A DNA stretch of 54,181 nucleotides from Nocardia ignorata NBRC 108230 (GTDB lineage: Bacteria > Actinomycetota > Actinomycetes > Mycobacteriales > Mycobacteriaceae), in NCBI RefSeq assembly GCF_001612905.1, contig NZ_BDBI01000022.1, positions 1 through 54,181 of the forward strand. Reading direction: 5' to 3'. The notes beneath the pieces were generated by a model, which worked only from the letters and a program-made list of their open reading frames with translations, did no database searches and had not been told where the DNA came from. The number at the start of each line of letters is the position of its first letter. The first letter of the stretch is position 1. This document shows positions 40,065-48,294 of the stretch, one piece after another. Made by a program: the position numbers and the translations under genes.

Positions 40065-40586
40065 CTATTGGGGCAGGATCGATGCGAAGTGTGGGGCCAT
40101 CTCGTTTACGCGCGCACACGGATCGGTGGTCGATTTGCTACTCAACGCCTTACTTGCCACGATCTCTATTCGGCCCTGGGTCGTATCGAAAACGATGCCG
40201 CATTCCTCGGAGGGGCTCTTGTCGCCGAGTTGATACTGCAGTCCACTTCGATTGTCGATCGTGACTTCTTTGAAGTCGCGGTAGTACGTATTCGTGCGGT
40301 ATTCCGAGATCGTGTAGGTACTCGACAGAAGCGACAGGAAGAAGTCCCCAGCTCGCCATCCGCACCCCTTCCACTCCGCCCTCGGCACCGAGAACGGATT
40401 GTCGTCCTTGGACGCCGGATCGGCCCCCGCCGCGACCAATGCACTCTCCGGCACCCCACACGGATCGAACAACTGCTCCTTCGTCAACGGAGCCCCACTC
40501 ACCTCCGGCTGCCCGTCCACACTCTGCCCACACCCGGAGAGCACGAGCGCAACGCCCACCCCCACGGCGATCCCCACCAGTCGCAT
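40065..40586 (-). CDS. DUF3558-type lipoprotein
   Basis: 173 residues from ATG 40586, preceded by GAGGAGA. The signal peptide ends in the lipobox LSGC (VALVLSGCGQ), so the mature protein is lipid-anchored outside the membrane. The mature part begins with a short linker and has the DUF3558 pattern FDPCGVPESALVAAG and WKGCGWRAGD, with a further Cys pair (ECGIVF, DPCARVNEM). DUF3558 lipoproteins are widespread in Nocardia and related genera, often near type VII substrates; their role is unknown. First gene of the four-gene module. A 60-base sample (40141-40200) has 33 G/C, below the window norm. Confidence 0.8.
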   Translation of the reverse strand: MRLVGIAVGVGVALVLSGCGQSVDGQPEVSGAPLTKEQLFDPCGVPESALVAAGADPASKDDNPFSVPRAEWKGCGWRAGDFFLSLLSSTYTISEYRTNTYYRDFKEVTIDNRSGLQYQLGDKSPSEECGIVFDTTQGRIEIVASKALSSKSTTDPCARVNEMAPHFASILPQ

Positions 40587-40797
40587 CGTCTCTCCTCTTC
40601 GCACAGAACCACTCGATGTCTTCAGACGCACGCCGACCCGTTCCGGTTCCATTGCTGACCAACCCCTCGAGTTGACGGGCCGACGCTGTCAGCCTCCCGC
40701 GGCCCGCGAGCGTTGCGGCTGGGCCGGGCGACGTAAAGCCGCTTGCCCACCGTATCCACGGTGTCCATATCGGCGGCGACCGAGTTGTCGCCGTGGC

Positions 40798-40823
40798 GGT
40801 GCCCGTGGGTTGGCACGGGCACC
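40798..40823 (-). terminator. Hairpin downstream of the HIT gene
   Basis: GGTGCCCGTG (40798-40807) pairs with CACGGGCACC (40814-40823) around a 6-nt loop, beginning 8 bp after the HIT gene stop on the minus strand. The rest of 40587-40831 is the upstream region of the lipoprotein gene, with no other gene seen. Confidence 0.75.
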
Positions 40824-40831
40824 AGTAGCGA

Positions 40832-41257
40832 TCAGGCGGGGACGTTGGCTCCGTAGCCGAGGTCGCGGAGGGCGGCTTTGATCTTGGACTGGGCTTCGTC
40901 GAGGGATTCGGGGGTGGGGGAGTTGTCGGCTCCGGAGATGTCGAAGTCGCCCATGGAATAGGCGGGGAAGACGTGGGTGTGCAGGTGGGGGACCTCGAGG
41001 CCGGCGATGAGAAGGCCGGCGCGTGGGGCCTCGAAGGCGGCGCGGACGGCCTGGCCGATCTTCTGGGCGACGGCCATCAGGCGGGCCATCACGTCGGGGT
41101 CGATGTCTTGCCACTGGTCGATCTCGGCGCGGGGCACCACGAGGGTGTGGCCCTGGGTGACGGGGGCGATGGTGAGGAAGGCGACGAATTCGTCGTCCTC
41201 CCAGACGAACCGACCCGGAATCTGACCTGCGATGATCGCGCTGAAAACGGATGCCAT
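40832..41257 (-). CDS. HIT-family nucleotide hydrolase/transferase
   Basis: 141 residues. The histidine triad is HLHTHVFP (HxHxH), preceded by FVWEDDEFVAFLTIAPVTQGHTLVVPR. HIT proteins cleave nucleotide phosphoramidates or dinucleotide polyphosphates with the central His as nucleophile. ATG 41257 gives the standard N-terminus (FSAIIAGQIPGR). A long open frame continues upstream but overlaps purD and has no family sequence. A second HIT gene lies at 47735, so the two are paralogues flanking the purine genes. Confidence 0.9.
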   Translation of the reverse strand: MASVFSAIIAGQIPGRFVWEDDEFVAFLTIAPVTQGHTLVVPRAEIDQWQDIDPDVMARLMAVAQKIGQAVRAAFEAPRAGLLIAGLEVPHLHTHVFPAYSMGDFDISGADNSPTPESLDEAQSKIKAALRDLGYGANVPA

Positions 41258-41271
41258 GCAGGCGAGCCTAG

Positions 41272-41649
41272 TTAGATCGCGACGTAGTGGGACAGGATGC
41301 CCTGCACCTCGTAGATGTCGACCTGACGGTTGAATCGCTGCTTCACGGGTTCGTGGCTGCCGCTGAGCCAGATGTAGAGCTCGGCGTCGAGGTCGAAGGT
41401 GCCCGCGGTTTCGACGGCGAAGTGGGTGATCGAGCGGTACGGGATGCTGTGGTAGCTGACTTTGCGGCCGGTGACGCCCTGTTTGTCGATCATGATGAGG
41501 CGGCGGTTGGTGAACAGCATCGCGTCGCGGACCAGGAGGTATGCGGCGTACACCTGCTCGCCCTGGCCGAAGAGTTTGGCGTATTCCTGCTGGGCGGCGG
41601 CGGGGTCGATGCGACCCGCGTTGCCCATCATGCCGTCGAGTAGTCCCAC
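41272..41649 (-). CDS. Bacterial PH-domain protein
   Basis: 125 residues with the bPH_1 pattern: VRDAMLFTNRRLIMIDKQGVTGRKVSYHSIPYRSITHFAVETAGTF-like strands (key parts LFTNRRLIMIDKQG and SIPYRSITHF), then DAELYIWLSGS and a C-terminal helix. These are small soluble proteins of unknown role seen in many bacteria. GTG 41649 has GGGGGA five bases upstream; ATG 41634 is possible. Located 14 bp upstream of the HIT gene on the same strand. Confidence 0.85.
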   Translation of the reverse strand: MGLLDGMMGNAGRIDPAAAQQEYAKLFGQGEQVYAAYLLVRDAMLFTNRRLIMIDKQGVTGRKVSYHSIPYRSITHFAVETAGTFDLDAELYIWLSGSHEPVKQRFNRQVDIYEVQGILSHYVAI

Positions 41650-41776
41650 GATCGTCCCCCGGTTCCGCTGTTGGTTCCATTGTGGCCCAGCGGAACCCGG
41701 TTCGGCCAGGGTGAACGGTGGTGGACGGGCAGATGTCGGGATCAGGGGGTCGCGAGTGGACGCGCGGCGGCGCGAC

Positions 41777-41782
41777 TAATCT
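41777..41782 (+). promoter_or_regulatory. Putative -10 of a leaderless purD transcript
   Basis: TAATCT lies 6 bp before GTG 41789, and no Shine-Dalgarno is present; the geometry suits transcription starting at the start codon. Confidence 0.4.
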
Positions 41783-41788
41783 GTGGCG

Positions 41789-43063
41789 GTGCGCGTACTC
41801 GTCATCGGTTCCGGAGCCCGTGAACATGCCCTCGTCCTGGCGCTGCGCCGGGATCCGTCGGTGACGGCGGTGATCGCCGCCCCGGGCAATCCCGGTATCG
41901 GCCAGCAGGCCGAGCTGCGACCGGTCGATCCCTGCGCGGCCGAGGACGTGACCGCGCTGGCCCGGGAGGTCGCGGCCGACCTGGTGGTGATCGGGCCCGA
42001 GGTGCCGCTGGTGCTCGGTGTGGCCGACGCGGTGCGCGCCGCCGGGATCCCCGTGTTCGGCCCGTCGGCCGACGCGGCACGGATCGAAGGGTCCAAGGCG
42101 TTCGCCAAGGATGTGATGGCGGCGGCCGGTGTGCGGACGGCGCACAGCGAGATCGTCGACAACCCGGCCGACCTGGATGCCGCGCTCGACCGTTTCGGCC
42201 CCACCTGGGTGGTCAAGGACGACGGCCTGGCGGCGGGCAAGGGTGTGGTGGTGACCGCCGATCGCCGGGCCGCCCGCGATCACGGTGCCGAGCTGCTCGA
42301 GCAGGGTCATCCGGTGCTGCTGGAGTCGTTCCTCGACGGGCCGGAGGTTTCGCTGTTCTGCCTGGTCGACGGCGAGACCGTGGTGCCGCTGCTGCCCGCG
42401 CAGGACCACAAGCGCGTCGGTGACGGCGACGCGGGCCCCAACACCGGCGGCATGGGCGCCTACACCCCGCTGCCGTGGCTGCCCGCCGAGACGCTCGCCG
42501 AGATCGTCGACGATGTCGTGAAGCCCGTTGCGGCCGAACTGGTTCGGCGCGGCAGCGGTTTCTCCGGGCTGCTGTACGCCGGTCTGGCGATCGGCGCCAA
42601 CGGTCCCGCCGTCGTCGAATTCAATTGCCGTTTCGGTGATCCCGAGACCCAGGCGGTGCTCGCGCTGCTCGACAGCCCGTTCGCCGAGCTGCTGCACGCC
42701 ACCGCCACCGGCCGCCTCGCCGAGGTCGAACCGCCGCGCTGGAAGGACGGTTCGGCCATCACGGTCGTGCTCGCCGCCGAGAACTACCCCGCCCGGCCCC
42801 GCACCGGCGACGTGATCACCGGCGCCGAGGAAGGCGCCCTCGACGGTGACACCCTCGTCCTGCACGCGGGCACGGCCCTGCGCGAGGACAAGGCGCTGGT
42901 CTCCGCGGGTGGCCGCGTCCTCAATGTCGTGGGTATCGGCGAGGACCTGGCCGAGGCCCGCGAACGCGCCTACGCCCGTCTCGCCAAGATCAAGCTCCCC
43001 GGCAGCCACTTCCGCACCGACATCGGCGCCACGGAAGTCGTTGTCCCGGAACGGAAGCAGTAA
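41789..43063 (+). CDS. purD: Phosphoribosylamine-glycine ligase PurD
   Basis: 424 residues; ATP-grasp enzyme making glycinamide ribonucleotide, the second step of purine synthesis. Motifs: RVLVIGSGAREHAL, VIGPEVPLVLGVADAVR, GSKAFAKDVMAAAGV, VVKDDGLAAGKGVVV (ATP-grasp), AQDHKRVGDGDAGPNTGGMGAYTP and EFNCRFGDPETQAVL. GTG 41789 aligns with the family start; GTG 41783 would add two residues. Divergent from the PH-domain and HIT genes; its stop is 4 bp from the convergent M23 peptidase. Confidence 0.95.
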   Translation: MRVLVIGSGAREHALVLALRRDPSVTAVIAAPGNPGIGQQAELRPVDPCAAEDVTALAREVAADLVVIGPEVPLVLGVADAVRAAGIPVFGPSADAARIEGSKAFAKDVMAAAGVRTAHSEIVDNPADLDAALDRFGPTWVVKDDGLAAGKGVVVTADRRAARDHGAELLEQGHPVLLESFLDGPEVSLFCLVDGETVVPLLPAQDHKRVGDGDAGPNTGGMGAYTPLPWLPAETLAEIVDDVVKPVAAELVRRGSGFSGLLYAGLAIGANGPAVVEFNCRFGDPETQAVLALLDSPFAELLHATATGRLAEVEPPRWKDGSAITVVLAAENYPARPRTGDVITGAEEGALDGDTLVLHAGTALREDKALVSAGGRVLNVVGIGEDLAEARERAYARLAKIKLPGSHFRTDIGATEVVVPERKQ

Positions 43064-43067
43064 ACGG

Positions 43068-44159
43068 TCAGGTCAGGCTGAGCCCGTGACGGGCCAGCCA
43101 GGCCTGCGGGTCCACGTGCTGGCCGTTCTGGACGATCTCGAAGTGCAGGTGGGGGCCGGTGGAGTCGCCCCGGTTGCCGATGCGGGCGATCTGCATACCC
43201 GCGGGGACGCGTTCGCCCGGGGAGACGAAGAAGTCGTACATGTGGCCGTAGATGCTGATGGTTCCGTCGTCGTGGCGGATGCGGACCCACAGGCCGAAGC
43301 CCTGGGCGGGGCCCGCCTCGACGACGGTGCCGTCGGCGACGGCGTAGATGGGGCTGCCGATGGGGCCCGCGATGTCGATGCCGCGATGCATGGTGCCCCA
43401 GCGTGAGCCGAATCCCGAGGTGAACAGGCCCTTGGCGGGCAGGCTGAAACCGCCCGTCGACGGGGTGCTCGAACCGGGAACCATGACGCCGGGCACCACG
43501 GGGGCGCGCTCACCCATCCAGTCCTGCCACTGTCCCGACGACGCGGCCGCCGCCTCGGCCTTGGCGCGTTCCAGGGTGGCGCGGGCCGCCGCGGCGACCA
43601 CCGCGGCCTCGCGGCGCTTCTCGCCGTTGTCGATGGCGACGAGCAGGCGGCGCACCGACTGCGGGTTGGGCGGGATCTGCGGGGGATGGGCGATGGCGAC
43701 CCGCTGGGCCTCACCCGGTGCGAGCGGCCGGTCGACGAGCCCGCTGAACTGCCCGTCCGAAGCCACGAGCACCGCGACCACCGCGACGCCCGCGACGAGC
43801 ACACGCCGCTCGACGAGCACCGCACGCAACTGATCGCTGCTCGGCCTGCGCGACCACAGTTCCGTCGCCTGCCGAGAAGGCCGCTGCCAGAACACTTTCC
43901 GAACGTCACCGCGCCGCAGGTCGGCCGCGATCTCCCCGAGTGCGGGATACTTGCCGACCCACGCCGCCACCCGATCCCGCACCGGAACCTGCGCAGGCAG
44001 GTGCTCGCGCCAATTGGCGCGCAGGACAAGGCCGTTCACATTCGAACGACGCGGACGTGAGGTGCCCGACCTGTTCGGTGTGTCGTCGACGGATGCGGTG
44101 TCGCGGTCGGGCTCGCGCACCTCACCCGACGCGAGTCCGTGCACCTCAGTCCGCCTCAT
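43068..44159 (-). CDS. M23-family (LytM) peptidase, membrane-anchored
   Basis: 363 residues. A cytoplasmic basic N-terminus of about 115 residues precedes a membrane segment (about 119-135, VLVAGVAVVAVLVA). A linker of about 100 residues contains an Ala-rich helix. The C-terminal LytM domain has GFGSRWGTMHRGIDIAGP (zinc His and Asp), VRIRHDDGTISIYGHM and the motif GPHLHFEI. These enzymes cut peptidoglycan cross-bridges; all zinc residues look intact, so it is probably active. It converges with purD and diverges from aspB. Confidence 0.9.
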   Translation of the reverse strand: MRRTEVHGLASGEVREPDRDTASVDDTPNRSGTSRPRRSNVNGLVLRANWREHLPAQVPVRDRVAAWVGKYPALGEIAADLRRGDVRKVFWQRPSRQATELWSRRPSSDQLRAVLVERRVLVAGVAVVAVLVASDGQFSGLVDRPLAPGEAQRVAIAHPPQIPPNPQSVRRLLVAIDNGEKRREAAVVAAAARATLERAKAEAAAASSGQWQDWMGERAPVVPGVMVPGSSTPSTGGFSLPAKGLFTSGFGSRWGTMHRGIDIAGPIGSPIYAVADGTVVEAGPAQGFGLWVRIRHDDGTISIYGHMYDFFVSPGERVPAGMQIARIGNRGDSTGPHLHFEIVQNGQHVDPQAWLARHGLSLT

Positions 44160-44272
44160 ACCGCCCCCACGACCCTGCCCGGCGCCCCACTGCCGGTGGC
44201 GTCGGTGCCTGCGTATTCGCTGTCGGAGCCATTGTGCCGACCATATCTGTGCAGGCGCGCGATCGGGTGATC

Positions 44273-44278
44273 TACCGT
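44273..44278 (+). promoter_or_regulatory. Putative -10 of a leaderless aminotransferase transcript
   Basis: TACCGT lies 7 bp before GTG 44286, with no Shine-Dalgarno between. Confidence 0.35.
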
Positions 44279-44285
44279 CTCTCGG

Positions 44286-45461
44286 GTGTCCACAGAATCG
44301 CTACGGTCGACCATTCCTCCCTTCTACGTGATGGACGTGTGGAAGGCGGCCGCCGAACGCGCCAGGTCGCACGGTGACGTGCTGGTACTCGCGGCGGGGC
44401 AGCCGTCGACACAGGCGCCCGCACCGGTGCTGCGGGCGACACGCGCGGCGATCGACCACGAGCTGCTCGGCTACACCGAGACGTTCGGGATCCTGCCGCT
44501 GCGCGAGGCCATCGCGGGCCATCACAGCGAGACCTACGGCTACGACGTGCACCCCGACGAGGTGGTGGTGACCACCGGATCGTCGGGCGCGTTCACGCTG
44601 ATCTTCCTCGCCGCCTTCGACGTGGGCGACACCGTCGTGGTCGCCCGGCCGGGCTACCCGGCCTACCGCAACACCCTCACCGCCCTCGGCTGCCGGGTCG
44701 TCGAGCTCGACTGCGGCCCGCAGACCCGCTTCCAGCCGACCGTGGCGATGCTCGAGGCGCTACCCGAACCGCCCGCGGGGCTGGTGTTGGCGAGCCCGGC
44801 GAATCCGACCGGGACCATGATCGACCCGGCCGAACTGGCCGCCATCGCCCGCTGGTGCGAAACGCACGGCACGCTGCTGATCTCCGACGAGATCTATCAC
44901 GGCATCACCTACGCGGGCGCGAGCACGCCGACCTCCTCGGCGTGGGAGTTCTCCCGCGACGCGGTGGTGATCGGGTCGGTGTCGAAGTACTTCTCGATGA
45001 CCGGATGGCGGTTGGGCTGGATGCTCGCGCCCGCGCACCTGCGTCCCGCGTTGCAGCGGCTGGCGTCGAACATGACCGTGTGCCCGCCCGCGATCTCGCA
45101 GTACGCGGCGGTGCACGCCTTCGGACCCGAGGCCAAGGACGAACTCGACGGGCACGTGCGTCGGTACGCGACCAATCGGGCGTTGCTGTTGGAGGGTTTG
45201 CCAGCGCTCGGCATCACCGATCTGGCGCCCGCCGACGGCGCCTTCTACGCCTACGCGGATATCGGTCATTTGACCAGTAATTCACTGGAGTGGTGCGCAC
45301 GGGTTCTCGCCGAAACCGGAGTGGCGGTGGCACCGGGTCTGGACTTCGATACCGAGCGCGGTCTTCGCACGATTCGCTTTTCCTTCGCAGGCGCCACAAA
45401 CGACATTTCCGCAGCGCTGGACCGGTTGTCAACGGTGATGTCCCCCAACAACTTTCCCTAG
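44286..45461 (+). CDS. PLP-dependent aminotransferase, AspB/Rv3565-like
   Basis: 391 residues, fold type I aminotransferase. It matches M. tuberculosis AspB (Rv3565) in style: IPPFYVMDVWKAAAERA, VLAAGQPSTQAPAP, ASPANPTGTMI, ISDEIYHGITY, PLP Lys in SVSKYFSMTGWRLGW (Lys about 234) and the C-terminal FSFAGATNDI. The substrate is predicted as an aromatic or dicarboxylic amino acid, but cannot be fixed. In M. tuberculosis the gene sits near the KstR2 regulon; here it lies between M23 and TetR genes without a KstR-like site. Confidence 0.88.
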   Translation: MSTESLRSTIPPFYVMDVWKAAAERARSHGDVLVLAAGQPSTQAPAPVLRATRAAIDHELLGYTETFGILPLREAIAGHHSETYGYDVHPDEVVVTTGSSGAFTLIFLAAFDVGDTVVVARPGYPAYRNTLTALGCRVVELDCGPQTRFQPTVAMLEALPEPPAGLVLASPANPTGTMIDPAELAAIARWCETHGTLLISDEIYHGITYAGASTPTSSAWEFSRDAVVIGSVSKYFSMTGWRLGWMLAPAHLRPALQRLASNMTVCPPAISQYAAVHAFGPEAKDELDGHVRRYATNRALLLEGLPALGITDLAPADGAFYAYADIGHLTSNSLEWCARVLAETGVAVAPGLDFDTERGLRTIRFSFAGATNDISAALDRLSTVMSPNNFP

Positions 45462-45573
45462 TACGAACACATCGGTGCCGGGATACGGTAAAACTCAGAT
45501 ATCCCGAATTCCCAGCGTTTCCCCGATGACGATTGCGCACGGTTGAACTGATGATGACTGGCACGATGGCACG

Positions 45574-46227
45574 GTGACCACCGCGACGACTCCGAAAGGC
45601 GAACGACGTCGCCAGGCTCTGGTGGCGGCGGCGGCTGAACTGTTGCTCGAAGGCGGCTTCGACGCCGTGCGACATCGTTCGGTGGCCTCGAGAGCCGATC
45701 TTCCCCTCGCGTCCACCACCTACTACTTCGCCTCACTGGAAGATCTGATCGCCAGCGCCGTCGAGTTCAGCGGCGCCCGTGAACTCGACGCGATGCGCCG
45801 CCGCGTCGGCGATGTGAGCCACCGCAGGCGCGGCACCGAGGCGACCGTCGACCTGGTGCTCGACCTGCTGGTCGGCCCCGACGACAGCGATCTCGACGCC
45901 CGTGGCCAATTGATCGCCCGCTACGAGCGGTCGGTCGCCTCCGCGCGGCACCCCGAGCTACGCGAGGTGCAGCTGCGACTACGCACCCAGCTCGAAGACC
46001 TGCTCGCCGACGTGTTGCGCCGCTCCGACCGGGTGGTGCGCCCCGAGCAGTTACGCAGGCTCGTCGCCGTCGTCGACGGTGCCGTCGTCGCCGCGCTGAT
46101 CGAGGGACACCCCGAGCCGCGCCGCCCCGCCCGAGCCGGATTGCTCGAGATGATCGACATCGTGGCCCCGCCCGTGGTGCCCAACATGATGCCCCAGCAG
46201 GGCGAACGGGTCAGGCAACTAGACTGA
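45574..46227 (+). CDS. TetR-family regulator upstream of purB
   Basis: 217 residues. HTH region RRRQALVAAAAELLLEGGF, then VRHRSVASRADLPLASTTYYFASLEDL, with the typical YYF turn. The ligand domain is helical and His/Arg-rich near the end. A GGGATA/TATCCC pair (45480-45485, 45500-45505) lies upstream and could be an operator. The M. tuberculosis purB region also contains a TetR gene (Rv0775). The stop is only a few bases before the purB start, so readthrough into purB is possible. The target is unknown. Confidence 0.85.
   Translation: MTTATTPKGERRRQALVAAAAELLLEGGFDAVRHRSVASRADLPLASTTYYFASLEDLIASAVEFSGARELDAMRRRVGDVSHRRRGTEATVDLVLDLLVGPDDSDLDARGQLIARYERSVASARHPELREVQLRLRTQLEDLLADVLRRSDRVVRPEQLRRLVAVVDGAVVAALIEGHPEPRRPARAGLLEMIDIVAPPVVPNMMPQQGERVRQLD
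46220..46225 (+). promoter_or_regulatory. Putative -10 of purB inside the end of the TetR gene
   Basis: TAGACT overlaps the final codons of the TetR gene and lies 8 bp before GTG 46234, suggesting a separate, perhaps leaderless, purB start. Confidence 0.3.
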
Positions 46228-46233
46228 GTGCTC

Positions 46234-47655
46234 GTGAGCCTCGTCCCGAATGTCCTCGCCACCCGATACGCCAGCCCGGAGCTCGTCGCGCTCTGGTCGC
46301 CCGAGAACAAGATCGTGCTCGAGCGCAAGCTGTGGCTCGAGGTGCTGCGCGCCCAGTCGCAGCTCGGGATCGACGTTCCCGCAGGGGTGGTCGAGGACTA
46401 CGAGCGGGTCATCGATCACGTGGACCTGGCCTCGATCGCCGAGCGCGAGCGGGTCACCCGCCACGATGTGAAGGCCCGCATCGAGGAGTTCAACGCGCTG
46501 GCCGGGCACGAGCACGTGCACAAGGGCATGACCAGCCGCGACCTCACCGAGAACGTGGAGCAGCTGCAGATCCGGCTCTCGCTCGAGCACGTCTACGACC
46601 ACGGTGTCGCCATCGCCGCGCGGCTCGGTGAGCGGGCCGCCGAGTATCAGGCGCTGGTGATGGCCGGTCGCTCGCACAATGTCGCCGCGCAGGCCACCAC
46701 GCTCGGCAAGCGTTTCGCCTCCGCCGCCGACGAGGTGCTCGTCGCGCTCACCCGGCTGCGCGAACTGATCGACCGCTACCCGCTGCGCGGCATCAAGGGC
46801 CCGATGGGCACCGCCCAGGACATGCTCGACCTGCTCGACGGTGACGCGGGCAAGCTCGCCGCCCTCGAACAGCAGGTGGCCACCCACCTCGGTTTCAAGA
46901 ACGTCTTCACCAGCGTGGGCCAGGTGTACCCGCGCTCGCTCGACCACGACGTGCTCTCGGCGCTGGTGCAGCTGGGTGCCGGGCCGTCGTCGTTCGCGCA
47001 CACGATCCGTCTGATGGCGGGCCACGAGCTGGTCACCGAAGGGTTCCAGCCGGGTCAGGTCGGGTCCTCGGCCATGCCGCACAAGATGAACACCCGGTCC
47101 TGTGAGCGGGTGAACGGTCTGCAGGTGGTGCTGCGCGGCTACGGCTCGATGGCCGCCGAGCTGGCGGGCGCGCAGTGGAACGAGGGCGACGTGTTCTGCT
47201 CGGTGGTGCGTCGCGTCGCGCTGCCCGATGCATTCTTCGCCATCGACGGGCAGATGGAGACGTTCCTGACCGTGCTCGCCGAGTTCGGCGCCTACCCGGC
47301 CGTCGTCTCGCGCGAGCTCGACCGGTACCTGCCGTTCCTGGCCACCACCCGGATCCTGATGGCGGCGGTGCGGGCCGGTGTCGGCCGTGAGACGGCGCAC
47401 GAGGTCATCAAGGAGCACGCGGTCGCCGTCGCCTTGGCCATGCGTGAGCAGGGTAGCGAACCCGATCTGCTCGATCGGCTCGCCGCCGACGAGCGGATGC
47501 CGCTAGACCGTGCCGCACTCGACGCGGCGCTGGCCGACAAGTCCGCGTTCATCGGCGCGGCCACCGATCAGGTGTCCGAGGTGATCGCCCAGGTGCAGAA
47601 GCTGGTCGAGGCCAACCCGGAGGCCGCGCGGTACACCCCCTCACCGATTCTGTAG
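46234..47655 (+). CDS. purB: Adenylosuccinate lyase PurB
   Basis: 473 residues; splits SAICAR to AICAR and adenylosuccinate to AMP, releasing fumarate. Motifs: NVLATRYASPELV, HEHVHKGMTSRDLTENVEQ, AGRSHNVAAQATTLGKRF and the fumarase/lyase signature GSSAMPHKMNTRSCE. GTG 46234 aligns with the M. tuberculosis start (SIPNVLATRYAS there); GTG 46228 would add two residues. Only 6 bp separates it from the TetR stop. A hairpin follows. Confidence 0.95.
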   Translation: MSLVPNVLATRYASPELVALWSPENKIVLERKLWLEVLRAQSQLGIDVPAGVVEDYERVIDHVDLASIAERERVTRHDVKARIEEFNALAGHEHVHKGMTSRDLTENVEQLQIRLSLEHVYDHGVAIAARLGERAAEYQALVMAGRSHNVAAQATTLGKRFASAADEVLVALTRLRELIDRYPLRGIKGPMGTAQDMLDLLDGDAGKLAALEQQVATHLGFKNVFTSVGQVYPRSLDHDVLSALVQLGAGPSSFAHTIRLMAGHELVTEGFQPGQVGSSAMPHKMNTRSCERVNGLQVVLRGYGSMAAELAGAQWNEGDVFCSVVRRVALPDAFFAIDGQMETFLTVLAEFGAYPAVVSRELDRYLPFLATTRILMAAVRAGVGRETAHEVIKEHAVAVALAMREQGSEPDLLDRLAADERMPLDRAALDAALADKSAFIGAATDQVSEVIAQVQKLVEANPEAARYTPSPIL

Positions 47656-47667
47656 AGCCGTGCGCGT

Positions 47668-47708
47668 GAGCCCGCCACTGCCCGCCGTGCGGCGGCGGTG
47701 GCGGGCTC
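47668..47708 (+). terminator. Hairpin downstream of purB
   Basis: GAGCCCGCCAC (47668-47678) pairs perfectly with GTGGCGGGCTC (47698-47708), and the loop can form a further short GC stem. Begins 12 bp after the purB stop. Confidence 0.8.
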
Positions 47709-47722
47709 TCGTGCGTTTTCGA

Positions 47723-47728
47723 TACCGT
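47723..47728 (+). promoter_or_regulatory. Putative -10 of a leaderless HIT transcript
   Basis: TACCGT lies 6 bp before ATG 47735, with no Shine-Dalgarno. Confidence 0.35.
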
Positions 47729-47734
47729 GCGCGG

Positions 47735-48157
47735 ATGAATCCGTACACGATCTTCTCCGACATCGTCGCCGGTCGGGCGCCCGCTTCCAAGGTGTACGAG
47801 GACGACGATGTGCTGGCGTTCATGGATATTCGTCCTGTGACGCCCGGCCATGTGCTCGTGGTGCCCAAGGTGGCCGCGCCGAGCCTCGCTGAACTCGATC
47901 CGGTGTTGGGCGGCAAGCTGTTTCAAGTGGGGCAGCGGATCGCGGCGGCCCTGCGTGACAGCGAGGTGGCCGCCGACGGCGTGAATTTCTTTCTCGCCGA
48001 CGGTGTTACGGCCGGCCAAGAGGTATTCCACGTGCACCTGCACGTCATTCCGAGAACGCCCGGCGACGGCTTCGGATTGCGCGCACGACCCACCTCGCCC
48101 GCGCGCGCCGATCTGGATTATCTCGCCGGCTCGATCCGGGGCGCTCTTACCCGCTGA
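47735..48157 (+). CDS. HIT-family protein (second copy)
   Basis: 140 residues. NPYTIFSDIVAGRAPASKVYEDD-type N-terminus (IFSDIVAGRAPAS), FMDIRPVTPGHVLVVPK, and the triad FHVHLHVIPR (HxHxH). Of the two HIT proteins in the window this is closer to the general HINT/Hit pattern with GVNFFLADGVTAGQEVFH. ATG 47735 is chosen since sequence upstream of it overlaps the purB terminator. Possible substrates are AMP-lysine or nucleoside phosphoramidates. Confidence 0.9.
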   Translation: MNPYTIFSDIVAGRAPASKVYEDDDVLAFMDIRPVTPGHVLVVPKVAAPSLAELDPVLGGKLFQVGQRIAAALRDSEVAADGVNFFLADGVTAGQEVFHVHLHVIPRTPGDGFGLRARPTSPARADLDYLAGSIRGALTR

Positions 48158-48294
48158 CCTGCGATTTCGGACGAAGCGGGCAATACGTACCCAAAAGTTT
48201 GCCGAAGAAACGCCCAAATCGCCGAATGCTTCCTCGACGTTCATCGGTGGGTTACTTTGGACTGTCATTGGCATGCGGTTATGGAGGGTAGATC

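Noticed and set aside
40832..43009. 725-codon open frame on the minus strand across purD
   Set aside because: It is a high-GC shadow of purD; only its last 141 codons, from ATG 41257, carry HIT-family sequence.
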